Positions 34,411 through 42,888 of a stretch of DNA of 64,000 nucleotides are shown piece after piece (the first letter of the stretch is position 1; each line of letters begins with the position of its first letter). The position numbers and the translations under genes were made by a program. This DNA comes from Sphingobium cyanobacteriorum. Its GTDB lineage: Bacteria > Pseudomonadota > Alphaproteobacteria > Sphingomonadales > Sphingomonadaceae. The DNA lies in assembly GCF_030580935.1 (NCBI RefSeq), contig NZ_JAUQOM010000001.1, positions 620,001-684,000 on the forward strand, given 5' to 3'. Under the pieces are notes generated by a model, which was not told the DNA's origin, did no database searches, and saw only the letters and a program-made list of their open reading frames with translations.

Positions 34411-35199
34411 TTACGCCGCCGCATTCTTGCGCGCCTGCGCCCGCCGGGCAAAGATGTTCAGGCACTCGACCAGCGTGGAGAAGGCCATCGCCGCATAGAT
34501 GTAACCCTTGGGCACATGCACGCCAAAGCCGTCGGCGATCAGCACCGCGCCGATCATCAGCAGGAAGCCGAGCGCCAGCATCACCACGGTCGGGTTGCGC
34601 GCGATGAAGTTGGCGAGCGGATCGGCCGCGATCAGCATCACCGTCACCGCCACGATCACGGCGATATACATGACCGCCAGATTATCGGTCATGCCCACCG
34701 CCGTCAGGATCGAATCGAGCGAGAAGATCATGTCCAGCAGGATGATCTGCGCGATCGCCGCGCCGAATGTCATGGTCGCCACGCTCTTCTTGTCCAGCAC
34801 ATCGTCGCCGCCCGCCGGATCGACGCTGTGATGGATTTCCTTGGTTGCCTTCCAGATCAGGAACAGCCCGCCCGCGATCAGGATCAGGTCGCGCCAGGAA
34901 AAATCGGTTTCGAATGTGGGCGCGCCATGCTGGTCCAGCGGACCGCTGATGCCCAGATCGAACACCGGCGCGGTCAGCCCGACGATCCAGGCGATCATCG
35001 ACAGCAGCACCAGCCGCATCGCCAGCGCCAGCCCGATGCCGATTTTGCGCGCCCTGGGCCGCTGCGCTTCGGGCAATTTATTGGTCAGGATGGAAATGAA
35101 CACCAGATTGTCGATGCCCAGCACCACCTCCATCACCACAAGCGCGATCAGCGCGGCCAGGGCGGTGGGGTCGGTGAAGGCGGTAATCAGGCTGTCCAT
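34411..35199 (-). CDS. TerC family integral membrane protein
   Basis: A 262-residue TerC protein with about seven membrane helices. Family hallmarks include [35 protein letters not shown] near the N-terminus, with the acidic residues E and D in helix 1, and [25 protein letters not shown]. TerC proteins are linked to metal efflux (manganese) and tellurite resistance. The ATG at 35199 ([10 protein letters not shown]) follows an AAGGGACC ribosome-binding sequence; the longer frame adds an improbable leader. It is divergent from fbp. Confidence 0.9.
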   Translation of the reverse strand: MDSLITAFTDPTALAALIALVVMEVVLGIDNLVFISILTNKLPEAQRPRARKIGIGLALAMRLVLLSMIAWIVGLTAPVFDLGISGPLDQHGAPTFETDFSWRDLILIAGGLFLIWKATKEIHHSVDPAGGDDVLDKKSVATMTFGAAIAQIILLDMIFSLDSILTAVGMTDNLAVMYIAVIVAVTVMLIAADPLANFIARNPTVVMLALGFLLMIGAVLIADGFGVHVPKGYIYAAMAFSTLVECLNIFARRAQARKNAAA

Positions 35200-35403
35200 G
35201 ATGGTCCCTTGCTCAGGCAGAATATCGGCACGGCACCGAAACGGAAGCGGCGGCTCCGGGTTCCGCCCACCCCCGCCCCGGACATGCTTTGTCACATGAC
35301 AGCGCTAACAGGGCCATGGGCGGCTTTCCCGCGCTGGACTAGGCGGATTGTCTCCCCTAGCGAGAAGACGATCCATCCTTCCGTGCCATCCGAAAGGCGG
35401 CCC

Positions 35404-36408
35404 ATGACCCGAACGACCCTGACCCGTTTCCTGATCGAACAACAGCGCCAGGCCAATGCGCTGCCCGCCGAACTGCGCCTTCTGATCGAAACCGTCGCCC
35501 GCGCGTGCAAGACGATCAGCCATGCCGTCGGCAAGGGCGCGCTGGGCGAAGTGCTGGGCAGCCTGACCAGCGAAAATGTGCAGGGTGAAGTGCAGAAGAA
35601 GCTGGACGTCATCGCCAACGAACTGCTGCTCGACGCCAATGAATGGGGCGGGCACCTGGCCGCGATGGCGTCGGAGGAGATGGAAACGCTCTATCCCATC
35701 CCCAACCGCTATCCCAAGGGCGAATATCTGATGCTGTTCGACCCGATCGACGGCTCCAGCAATATCGATGTCGACCTGTCGGTCGGCACCATCTTCTCGG
35801 TGCTCAAGGCCCCCGACGCCTGCGCCGGTCGCGACGTGACGGAGGAGGATTTCCTTCAGGACGGCCGCAGCCAGGTCGCCGCCGGCTATGCCATCTACGG
35901 CCCGCAGACGATCCTGGTGCTCAGCGTGGGCACCGGCGTCCACGAATTCACCCTGGACCGCGAAGTCGGCAGTTGGGTTCTGACCGACGCGAACATGCAG
36001 ATGCCCCAGGGCAAGTGCGAATTCGCGATCAACATGTCGAACCGCCGCCAATGGTCGCCCGCGATCCTGCGCTATGTCGAGGAACGGGTGCTGGGCGAAG
36101 CCGGTCCCTGCGGCAAGGATTACAACATGCGCTGGACCGCTTCCATGGTGGCGGACGTGCATCGCATTCTGAAGCGCGGCGGCATCTTCATGTATCCCTA
36201 TGACCACCGCACCCCCGGCAAGGCCAAGCTGCGCCTGATGTATGAAGCCAATCCGATGAGCTATCTGATCGAACAGGCCGGCGGCGCGTCGAGCGACGGT
36301 TTCATGCCGATCATGGACGTGCAGGCGACCGGGCTGCACCAGCGGGTCGGCGTGATCCTGGGCGACAAGGCGGAGGTCGAAACGATCGTCGCCTATGGCC
36401 GGGCATAA
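35404..36408 (+). CDS. fbp: class I fructose-1,6-bisphosphatase
   Basis: Hydrolyses fructose-1,6-bisphosphate in gluconeogenesis. The 334-residue protein has the metal and substrate sites: [37 protein letters not shown], then [21 protein letters not shown] and [36 protein letters not shown] precedes the ATG at 35404; upstream in-frame sequence is antisense to terC and is not coding. It appears monocistronic, with a hairpin about 190 bp downstream. Confidence 0.95.
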   Translation: MTRTTLTRFLIEQQRQANALPAELRLLIETVARACKTISHAVGKGALGEVLGSLTSENVQGEVQKKLDVIANELLLDANEWGGHLAAMASEEMETLYPIPNRYPKGEYLMLFDPIDGSSNIDVDLSVGTIFSVLKAPDACAGRDVTEEDFLQDGRSQVAAGYAIYGPQTILVLSVGTGVHEFTLDREVGSWVLTDANMQMPQGKCEFAINMSNRRQWSPAILRYVEERVLGEAGPCGKDYNMRWTASMVADVHRILKRGGIFMYPYDHRTPGKAKLRLMYEANPMSYLIEQAGGASSDGFMPIMDVQATGLHQRVGVILGDKAEVETIVAYGRA

Positions 36409-36843
36409 GGACGAGAACGGGGCGGCCATGCCGTCCCGGCTGCGCGGCCACAGGGGGGAAGAAGATGGGGGAGAGCGCCGACAAAAGCGCTCCATCCCCC
36501 AGCCATACCGCACATGCCGGTCTTACCGGCGGCTCCTCTCCAGAAACTTTTTATTGGCGCGGCATCAGCAGCAATTGCCTAGCCCAGGCGCGTGACAAAA
36601 AAAAGGCCGATCATGAGACCGGCCTGAAAGTTTTTAGGAGAGGATGCCTGAAAGGCACAGTCTTTCTGTCCGACCGGCTGGATTTTCGCAAATGCGAAGG
36701 GCGCGAAGGCAGTTGCACAATGCGCAATCAGGGACAGTTACCCATCGCGGCCGTGATGGCCCGGCACCCCGCCACCCTCTTTTTCCGATTCGCACAGCCC
36801 GGCTTAAAGCAAATATCAGGGCTTGGCCTTTAAGCCCGGCGCC
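36409..36843. other. 435-bp intergenic region with terminator, no gene
   Basis: Between fbp and the acyltransferase gene. It contains one clear hairpin near 36604 and GC-rich DNA without family-like reading frames. Several frames cross it on both strands but none has protein-like composition. The promoter of the acyltransferase gene must lie in its right part; no consensus was recognised. Confidence 0.6.
36597..36635. terminator. hairpin with A- and T-tracts downstream of fbp
   Basis: A nine-position stem AGGCCGATC/GACCGGCCT (36604-36612, 36617-36625, one mismatch) with an ATGA loop. An eight-base A-run lies on the left and AAAGTTTTT on the right, so it could stop transcription in either direction. 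The nearest upstream gene on the plus strand is fbp. Confidence 0.65.
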
Positions 36844-38751
36844 ATGCACGGACCAGCGCCAGCGTCGACACCGGGGGACGGGACCGCCAACCCCCACCCC
36901 GCAGCCGGGCGTTATCGCCGCGACATAGACGGGCTGCGGGCGCTCGCCATCCTGCCGGTGCTGTTGTTCCACGCCCATGTCCCCGGCTTTTCGGGCGGCT
37001 ATGTCGGGGTCGACATCTTCTTTGTCATCTCCGGCTTTCTGATCACCGGCATCATCGCCCGCGAAATCGATGACGGCCGTTTCTCGCTGATGCGCTTCTA
37101 CGAACGCCGCTTCCGCCGGATCATGCCCGCGCTGGCGCTGATGATCCTGGCGGTGCTGGCGGCGGCGGCCTGGCTCTATCTGCCCGGCGACCTGGAAGGG
37201 GTGCCGCGATCGGCGCTGGCCGCCACCCTGTTCGCTTCCAACCTCTGGTTCTTCACCGACACCGGCTATTTTTCCGGCGGCGCGGACGTGAAACCGCTGC
37301 TGCACACATGGTCGCTGGCGGTGGAGGAACAATATTATATCGGCTTCCCGATCCTGCTGATGCTGCTGGCGCGCTTCGCCCCGCGCTGGCGGATCGTGGT
37401 CGTGGCGCTGATCGCGGCGGGATCGCTGGCGCTGGCGATCCTCATGCAGCGCGACACCAGCGGCTTCACCTTCTACCTGCTGCCGACCCGCGCCTGGGAA
37501 TTGTTCGCCGGCGCGCTGCTGGCGCTGGGCGCGGTGCCGTCGATCCGGCCGCGCTGGGCGCGCGAGCTGGTGGCGTGGAGCGGCTGTTTAGCTGTCACAC
37601 TCGCTGTCACCTTTTATGATCGCACCACCGTCTTTCCCGGCATCACCGCCCTGCCCCCGGTGCTGGGCGCGGCCATGCTGATCCATGCCGCGCCAGGGAC
37701 CAGCATGGCGCGGATCTTGGCATTGCCGCCGCTGGTCGGCGTCGGCCTCATTTCTTACTCGCTCTATCTGTGGCATTGGCCACTGATCGTTTTCACCGAA
37801 TATGCGACCGACATGCCGCTGGCGGGCGGGACGCGGATCGTCGTGGTTGCTGCGGCGCTGATCGCCGCAACCCTGTCCTGGCGGCTTGTCGAGTGCCCCT
37901 TCCGCGATTCGCGGCGGGTGCCGGCACGCCATATCTTCCGCTTCACCGGCGCGGCGATGGCGCTCCTGTGCATCCTGTCGCTGGCGCTGCTGGCCATGGG
38001 CGGCTGGCCGTCCCGCTTCGACCCGCCGGCGCTGGCGCAGATGGCGGGCCAGCATGATTTCGCACCCAGCCGCAAGCAATGCCACGACACATTCCTGCGC
38101 AACGCCCGGCCCTGCACCCTTGGCGCCGCAACCCGGCCCGATGCGATGCTGTGGGGCGACAGTCACGGCGTCGAACTGGCCTATGCGCTCTCGCTGGATG
38201 CCAAGGCACGGGGCGGCGCGCTGATCGAACGCACCACGTCGAGCTGCCCGCCGGTACTGGGCTATGACGCCACGGATCCGCGCTGCGCCGCCGCCAATCG
38301 CGCCGCCTTCGATGCGATTCGCGCCGATCCCGCGATCCGCCGCGTCTATATGGCCGCTTTCTGGGCCAACGGAAATTTCGATTCCCCCGCTTTCGTCGCC
38401 CGGCTCGACCGCACGATCGCCGCATTACGGGCGCTGGGCCGCGACGTGGTGCTGATCGGCCCGGTCCCGCCCCAGCCCTTCGACGTGCCGCGGCGCCTCG
38501 CCCATCTGGCACAGGCGGGCCGCACCGATGCGGCCCAAGGCGTCACCCGCCGCTTCGTGGATGGGCGCACCGTCCATCTGCGCGCGCTGTTCGCCCGCTG
38601 GCAGGCGCATGGGGTGCGGCTGATCGATCCCGTCGCCGCACTGTGCGACACGCAAAGCTGCGCGATCCAGCACGATGGCAGGCCGCTCTATTTCGATTCC
38701 CATCATTTGGGCGTGACCGGCGCGAAGCTGGTCGTGGCGCGGGGCGGCTGA
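36844..38751 (+). CDS. OafA-type acyltransferase with C-terminal SGNH domain
   Basis: A 635-residue membrane O-acyltransferase. The N-terminal acyltransferase-3 domain (about 25-370; YRRDIDGLRALAILPVLLFHA and GGYVGVDIFFVISGFLITGII) spans roughly ten helices. The periplasmic SGNH hydrolase-like domain starts near 410 and has the block I Ser in LWGDSHGVELAYAL and the catalytic pair in the C-terminal YFDSHHLG. Such proteins acetylate polysaccharides or lipid-linked sugars. The start is ATG 36844, though a TTG 21 bp upstream is possible. No polysaccharide cluster is adjacent, so the acceptor is unknown. Confidence 0.9.
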   Translation: MHGPAPASTPGDGTANPHPAAGRYRRDIDGLRALAILPVLLFHAHVPGFSGGYVGVDIFFVISGFLITGIIAREIDDGRFSLMRFYERRFRRIMPALALMILAVLAAAAWLYLPGDLEGVPRSALAATLFASNLWFFTDTGYFSGGADVKPLLHTWSLAVEEQYYIGFPILLMLLARFAPRWRIVVVALIAAGSLALAILMQRDTSGFTFYLLPTRAWELFAGALLALGAVPSIRPRWARELVAWSGCLAVTLAVTFYDRTTVFPGITALPPVLGAAMLIHAAPGTSMARILALPPLVGVGLISYSLYLWHWPLIVFTEYATDMPLAGGTRIVVVAAALIAATLSWRLVECPFRDSRRVPARHIFRFTGAAMALLCILSLALLAMGGWPSRFDPPALAQMAGQHDFAPSRKQCHDTFLRNARPCTLGAATRPDAMLWGDSHGVELAYALSLDAKARGGALIERTTSSCPPVLGYDATDPRCAAANRAAFDAIRADPAIRRVYMAAFWANGNFDSPAFVARLDRTIAALRALGRDVVLIGPVPPQPFDVPRRLAHLAQAGRTDAAQGVTRRFVDGRTVHLRALFARWQAHGVRLIDPVAALCDTQSCAIQHDGRPLYFDSHHLGVTGAKLVVARGG

Positions 38752-38754
38752 CCC

Positions 38755-39648
38755 TTATTCCGCCGCCAGCGCATAGCCGGCCCGCGGCAATTCCGCCGCC
38801 AGCGCTTCTGCGATATGCGCGACCAGCGCCTGCATCCGCGCCACTCCCGGCCCCGGTCGTTCCAGCGCGACATCGAGATAGAGGCTGCGGTCGATCTCGA
38901 CCTGGATGGCGTGCATCCCCTGCTCCGGCCGGCCATGCCGCTCGATCATATGATCACCGGCATAGGGATGATTTTGCGCGACGCAAAGGCCCCGCGCCTC
39001 GATCATGTCGGCGGCCAGCGTCATCAGCCGGGTCGATGCGCTGCGACCGAAGCGATCGCCCAGCACCAGTCCCGGCGCGACGCGACCGGCGGCTGGTGGC
39101 GGGAGCGGCGGCATGGAATGGAGGTCGATCAGGATCGCATGGCCATGCGCCTCCCGCGCTGCCGTCATCAATCGCGCAATCACGGCATGATAGGGCCGGT
39201 GCACGCCTTCGATCCGACGGCACGCCTCGGCCCAGGTCATCGGCTGCCGCCATAATTCATGCGCTTCGGGCAGGCGGCGCGGAAACAGGCCCAGCCCCCC
39301 GCGCAGCTTGGTGCTGCTCTGCAAGGGGGCCTCGCGCGGCAAGCCGGCGATCATGGCCGGATCGATTTCCCGCTCATGCCGGTTCAGGTCGATCATAGCC
39401 CGCGGCGTCCGCGCGACGACGACAGTAAACCCCCGTGCGATCAGTCCATGCGTCAGAAGATCGACCCACCGATCCTCCAGCCGTCGCAGCACCGCCGGCC
39501 GCACACGCGCGGCGGCCAACAGATCGTCGGGATAAGCCCGCCCGGCATGGGGGACGGACAGGATGACCGGCCGGTCCGGCACGGCCGGGCCGTAAAGATC
39601 AAAAGCGGGATCGATCAGGGTCGGGGAACACGGCGCGGGATGATCCAA
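38755..39648 (-). CDS. N-formylglutamate amidohydrolase family protein
   Basis: A 297-residue FGase-family zinc hydrolase. Motifs are VILSVPHAGRAYPDDLL, EDRWVDLL, RAMIDLNRHEREIDP, AILIDLHSMP and VAQNHPYAGDHMIERHG. The family releases glutamate from N-formylglutamate, but copies next to cpdR, as here, lie outside any hut operon and may have another role. The likely start is TTG 39648, since AAAGGAG lies six nucleotides before it; a GTG at 39663 overlaps that ribosome-binding site. It is divergent from cpdR and convergent with the acyltransferase gene. Confidence 0.88.
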   Translation of the reverse strand: MDHPAPCSPTLIDPAFDLYGPAVPDRPVILSVPHAGRAYPDDLLAAARVRPAVLRRLEDRWVDLLTHGLIARGFTVVVARTPRAMIDLNRHEREIDPAMIAGLPREAPLQSSTKLRGGLGLFPRRLPEAHELWRQPMTWAEACRRIEGVHRPYHAVIARLMTAAREAHGHAILIDLHSMPPLPPPAAGRVAPGLVLGDRFGRSASTRLMTLAADMIEARGLCVAQNHPYAGDHMIERHGRPEQGMHAIQVEIDRSLYLDVALERPGPGVARMQALVAHIAEALAAELPRAGYALAAE

Positions 39649-39790
39649 TGCGGCTCCTTTCACCGGCGCGCCAAAAATCGTTGCCTGGCTGGATAATCTT
39701 TACACCTTGTCGCATATAAGCGGGCTTCGCGCCACCCCGTTGGCGGCGCGCACAACCGGCGAATCGGCCGGACGGGACTGTGTGGGGGCA

Positions 39791-40168
39791 ATGGTTCGCA
39801 TTTTACTGGCCGAAGATGACGAGAGCATGCGGGTCTATCTGGCCCGTGCGCTCGAACGATCAGGATATGAGGTCGTGGCGGTGGCCACCGGCGTCGAGGC
39901 GTTGCCGCATATCAACAGCGATCGGTTCGACCTGCTGCTGACCGATATCGTCATGCCCGAAATGGACGGTATCGAACTGGCCCAGCACACGGCGCAGGTC
40001 GCCCCCGACACGCGAATCATGTTCATCACCGGCTTTGCCGCCGTGACGCTGAAAGCGGGCAAGGCGGTGCCCCAGGCCAAGGTGCTGTCCAAGCCTTTCC
40101 ATCTGCGCGACCTGGTGCTGGAAGTGGAACGGATGTTCGGCAGCCAGACGGTATCCGGGCTAAGCTGA
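39791..40168 (+). CDS. cpdR: CpdR-like single-domain response regulator
   Basis: A 125-residue receiver domain with no output domain. Acidic pocket AEDDE (Asp9, Asp10), phospho-acceptor Asp52 in LLLTDIVMPEMDG, Thr80 in MFITGFA and Lys101 in LSKPF are all present. In Caulobacter, unphosphorylated CpdR directs ClpXP to the pole and primes degradation of CtrA-pathway and other substrates; the CckA-ChpT relay phosphorylates it. Location beside the N-formylglutamate amidohydrolase gene supports this identity. The ATG at 39791 has GTGGGGGCA just upstream. Confidence 0.88.
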   Translation: MVRILLAEDDESMRVYLARALERSGYEVVAVATGVEALPHINSDRFDLLLTDIVMPEMDGIELAQHTAQVAPDTRIMFITGFAAVTLKAGKAVPQAKVLSKPFHLRDLVLEVERMFGSQTVSGLS

Positions 40169-40343
40169 CCCCCCCAGCGATCGGGTGCGATCCTCTTCCC
40201 TGCCCGCATGGAGCCGAGCGGGGGCCGAACGGGTGTCGCACCTGTCCCGGCGTTGAACCGTCCATGGTCCACAAGAATATCGGCCAGTTTCAATTTCGTC
40301 CTTGCGCGAGTCACATAGCCCCGTTATTGGCCCCCTCCACGGC

Positions 40344-40418
40344 GGGCGTGTAGCTCAGTGGTAGAGCACTGTGTTGACATCGCAGGGGTCGCAAGTTCAA
40401 TCCTTGCCACGCCCACCA
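40344..40418 (+). tRNA. tRNA-Val (anticodon GAC)
   Basis: A complete cloverleaf with encoded CCA (40416-40418). The acceptor stem GGGCGTG (40344-40350) pairs with CACGCCC (40408-40414), with A as discriminator. The D-arm contains AGCTCAGTGGTAGAGC, the anticodon arm CTGTG-TTGACAT-CGCAG reads GAC, and the T-arm contains GTTCAATC. A terminator follows five nucleotides later. Confidence 0.96.
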
Positions 40419-40422
40419 TGAC

Positions 40423-40463
40423 AAAGCCCGCCGCTTCAGATGAAGCGGCGGGCTTTCTCTTTT
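40423..40463 (+). terminator. strong terminator after tRNA-Val
   Basis: Arms of 16 nt pair perfectly (40423-40438 and 40441-40456; core GCCCGCCGCTTC) and are followed by CTCTTTT. It ends the tRNA transcript. Confidence 0.88.
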
Positions 40464-40484
40464 ACCCGATTGTCGAACGCTGGA

Positions 40485-40643
40485 TCATCGCGCTGCGGCG
40501 TGACCGATGCGCAGCCTGCGGCACGCTTGGCGCTTGCCCGCCAGCGCCCGCTCCACCCTGGCCCAGGCTTCGATATCGGCAGGCGTAATGGCCGCGTCAT
40601 CGATGGTCGCGACGATAGGGGGACGACGGACGGGAACGGGCAT
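40485..40643 (-). CDS. possible small basic protein, 52 aa
   Basis: A short frame starting MPVPVRRPPIVATIDDAAI and ending in a basic helix (KRQACRRLRIGHAAAR). The middle TPADIEAWARVERAL looks like a folded helix. It lies between the tRNA terminator and the nucleosidase gene, on the opposite strand. It has no recognised family and only a weak ribosome-binding site. The longer frame upstream runs antisense to the nucleosidase gene and is rejected. It may be a chance frame. Confidence 0.35.
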   Translation of the reverse strand: MPVPVRRPPIVATIDDAAITPADIEAWARVERALAGKRQACRRLRIGHAAAR

Positions 40644-40745
40644 GGTCAGCTCACAAAATGATCCTGTGCTCTCGACTATACCCCTCGCGCATGTCACCGC
40701 CATGTCCCGGACATTACAGAGCGGCAATGCGGAAATGGGTACGCT

Positions 40746-41375
40746 ATGAAGGCAGCATGCGACATCATCGGCGGGCGACGCCTGCTGTTCGTGATGGCGG
40801 TGGAGGCGGAATATGGACCGCATCTGCGCGCCCGCTTCACGCCGCTGATGACAGGCGTTGGGCCGGTCGAAGCCGCGCTGGCCACCGGCATGGCGTTGCA
40901 GGCCCTGGCCCGGCAGGATGGCTTGCCCGATCTGGTCGTCTGCCTGGGATCGGCCGGATCGCGCACTTGCCCGCTGGGCGACATATTCCAGATCGCCAGC
41001 GTCTCCTGGCGCGACATGGATGCCTCCCGCCTGGGCTTCACCAAAGGCGTGACGCCGTTCATCGACCATCCGGTCGATGTGCCGCTGGCGACGCCGCTGG
41101 ACCTGCCGCTCGCCCGGCTGTCGACCGGCGCGAATATCGTGGGCGGGAACGATTATGCCGCGATCGATGCGGACATGGTGGATATGGAAACCTTCGCCGT
41201 GGCGCGGGCCTGCGCCCGGTTCGACGTGCCGCTGATGGGCTTGCGCGGGGTGTCGGACGGACCGGGCGAACTCGACCATATCGACAGTTGGACCGCGCTG
41301 CTGGGCCTGCTGGACGAACGGCTGGCACTGGCGGTCGACGGGCTGGAAGCGGCACTGCGCGCCCAGCCGGGCTGA
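40746..41375 (+). CDS. 5'-methylthioadenosine/S-adenosylhomocysteine nucleosidase-like
   Basis: A 209-residue nucleoside phosphorylase-fold protein. MAVEAEYGPHL supplies the N-terminal Glu, LMTGVGPVEAALATG and VVCLGSAGSRTCPLGDIF follow the MTAN pattern, VDMETFAVARAC carries the ribose-binding Met-Glu, and GVSDGPG the catalytic Asp. It should cleave MTA or SAH to adenine plus the thioribosyl moiety. The chosen ATG is 40746. It is convergent with apt, which would recycle the adenine released. Confidence 0.82.
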   Translation: MKAACDIIGGRRLLFVMAVEAEYGPHLRARFTPLMTGVGPVEAALATGMALQALARQDGLPDLVVCLGSAGSRTCPLGDIFQIASVSWRDMDASRLGFTKGVTPFIDHPVDVPLATPLDLPLARLSTGANIVGGNDYAAIDADMVDMETFAVARACARFDVPLMGLRGVSDGPGELDHIDSWTALLGLLDERLALAVDGLEAALRAQPG

Positions 41376-41380
41376 ACGGG

Positions 41381-41408
41381 CGTGACAGCGCCATAGCCGC
41401 CTGTCACG
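41381..41408. terminator. hairpin between convergent nucleosidase and apt genes
   Basis: Perfect 8-bp arms CGTGACAG (41381-41388) and CTGTCACG (41401-41408) around a 12-nt loop, placed in the 45-bp gap between two convergent stops. It has no T-tract. It is a likely shared 3' structure. Confidence 0.45.
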
Positions 41409-41420
41409 TCTGGCGCGGCC

Positions 41421-41954
41421 TCAATGGCCGTCAAAGGCCATGATCGCCCGCGCCGCGACGCCCTCCGCCGCCAGCGCGGCCATGCCGCCCAGGTCCGGCA
41501 GGTCGATCGCGAACAGCGCCATCAGCAGGACCGCCCCCTGTTCGCGCAGCAATTGTGCGGCTGCGATCGCCGTGCCCCCGGTCGCGATCAGATCGTCGAT
41601 CAGGATGACCCGGCTGCCCTGCGGCACCTGGCCTTCATGAATCTCCAGCCGGTCGGTGCCATATTCCAGCACATAGTCGATGCCCACGGTCTTGCCGGGC
41701 AGCTTGCCCTTCTTGCGCACCGGCACAAATCCCTTGCCCAGCATCTGCGCCAATATCGCCCCCAGGATGAAGCCGCGCGCTTCGATCCCGACGATCAGGT
41801 CCGGGTCGAGCGGCCGGGCAATGTCGGCCAGCCGCGCAGTCAGGTCGCGCAACCCGTCACCATCGGCCAGCAGCGTCGTGATGTCGCGGAACTGGATGCC
41901 GGGCTTTGGAAAGTCGGGGATGGTGCGGATGCGGTCGGTCAGGTCGCTGCTCAT
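41421..41954 (-). CDS. apt: adenine phosphoribosyltransferase
   Basis: Makes AMP from adenine and PRPP. The 177-residue protein has the usual length, with IPDFPKPGIQFRDITTLLAD, GIEARGFILG, the flexible loop VPVRKKGKLPG, and PRPP-binding VILIDDLIATGGTA. GGAGGCGAC precedes the ATG at 41954. It is downstream of petABC on the same strand, but a terminator intervenes. Convergence with an MTA/SAH nucleosidase gene makes an adenine-salvage pair. Confidence 0.95.
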   Translation of the reverse strand: MSSDLTDRIRTIPDFPKPGIQFRDITTLLADGDGLRDLTARLADIARPLDPDLIVGIEARGFILGAILAQMLGKGFVPVRKKGKLPGKTVGIDYVLEYGTDRLEIHEGQVPQGSRVILIDDLIATGGTAIAAAQLLREQGAVLLMALFAIDLPDLGGMAALAAEGVAARAIMAFDGH

Positions 41955-41965
41955 GTCGCCTCCAT

Positions 41966-42004
41966 AGAAAAAGGGCGCGGCCTCCTCAAGAAACCGCGCC
42001 CTTT
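41966..42004 (-). terminator. terminator of petABC operon
   Basis: Arms AAAGGGCGCGG (41970-41980) and CCGCGCCCTTT (41994-42004) pair over 11 bp. On the minus strand the stem is followed by a T-rich run (TTTTTCTAT). It lies between the cytochrome c1 stop and the apt ribosome-binding site. Confidence 0.82.
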
Positions 42005-42025
42005 CGTCTCGTCCGTTGCAGCGGA

Positions 42026-42874
42026 TCAGGCCGCCTTTTTCTTGTCCGCCCAGATATTCTGATAGGACATATAGGCCAGCCCCGTCGCGATCAGCAGGAA
42101 GAGCAAGGTCGCCAGCCCCGCCTTGCGGCGATTTTCCAGCTTGGGTTCGGCGGTCCAGGTCAGGAAAGCCGCAACGTCCTGGGCCATCTGGTCGACCGTC
42201 GGCTTCGTACCGTCGCCATAGGTCACTTGTCCATCGGCCGTCAGCGGCGGCGCCATGGCAAGGTTCAGGTTGGCGAAATAGGGGTTGTAGTGCAGCCCCT
42301 CAGGCGTCTTGGCGTCGGGGAACTGCTTGAGCAGCGCGGCCGGCTGATTCTGATACCCCGTGATCAGCGAATAGACATAGGCCGTGCCATGGTGGCGCGC
42401 CTTGGTCATCAGCGACAGATCCGGCGGGATCGCATTGTTGTTCGCCGCCGCCGCCGCGACATTGTTCGCGAAGGGCTTGGGGAAATAATCCGCCGGCACC
42501 GGCTCGCGGGTCGATGCCTCACCCGTGGCAGGATCGACCGAAGGGGTCTTGATGGCCCACTGCTTGGCGATCGCCTTCACTTCGGCCTCGTTATAGCCGA
42601 GTGCTTCAAGGTCGCGGAACGCCACGAACTTCAGGCTGTGGCAGGCCGAGCAGACTTCCTTGAACACCTGGAAGCCGCGCTGGAGCTGCTGCTTGTCATA
42701 TTTGCCGAAGGGGCCGTCGAAGGAGAAGGCCACATGCTTGGGCGGCAGGTGGAATGCCTGCTCCACCGTCTTGGCCGGTGGCTCGGTGACGTAGGAATAG
42801 GCGCCCACGAGGAAGGAAACGAACAGCCAGCCAGCGAAGAAGAGGCCGACGAGAAATGCGCCGATGCGAACCAT
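42026..42874 (-). CDS. petC: cytochrome c1 of the bc1 complex
   Basis: The c-type cytochrome subunit of complex III, passing electrons from the Rieske protein to cytochrome c. The 282-residue protein has an N-terminal signal/anchor (GAFLVGLFFAGWLFVSFLVG), heme site VCSACHSLKF (CxxCH), the axial Met region NLNLAMAPPL, and a C-terminal membrane anchor (AGLATLLFLLIATGLAYMSY). It is third in petA-petB-petC, 14 bp after petB, and is followed by a terminator. A fused b-c1 precursor, as in some Rhizobiales, is not present. Confidence 0.95.
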   Translation of the reverse strand: MVRIGAFLVGLFFAGWLFVSFLVGAYSYVTEPPAKTVEQAFHLPPKHVAFSFDGPFGKYDKQQLQRGFQVFKEVCSACHSLKFVAFRDLEALGYNEAEVKAIAKQWAIKTPSVDPATGEASTREPVPADYFPKPFANNVAAAAANNNAIPPDLSLMTKARHHGTAYVYSLITGYQNQPAALLKQFPDAKTPEGLHYNPYFANLNLAMAPPLTADGQVTYGDGTKPTVDQMAQDVAAFLTWTAEPKLENRRKAGLATLLFLLIATGLAYMSYQNIWADKKKAA

Positions 42875-42888
42875 ATCTGTCTACCCCC

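Noticed and set aside
36465-36833. Frame between fbp and the acyltransferase gene
   Set aside because: It runs through the hairpin terminator and has low-complexity, non-family sequence.
40485-41279. 264-codon minus-strand frame
   Set aside because: Most of it is antisense to the MTA/SAH nucleosidase gene; only the last 52 codons are kept as a low-confidence candidate.
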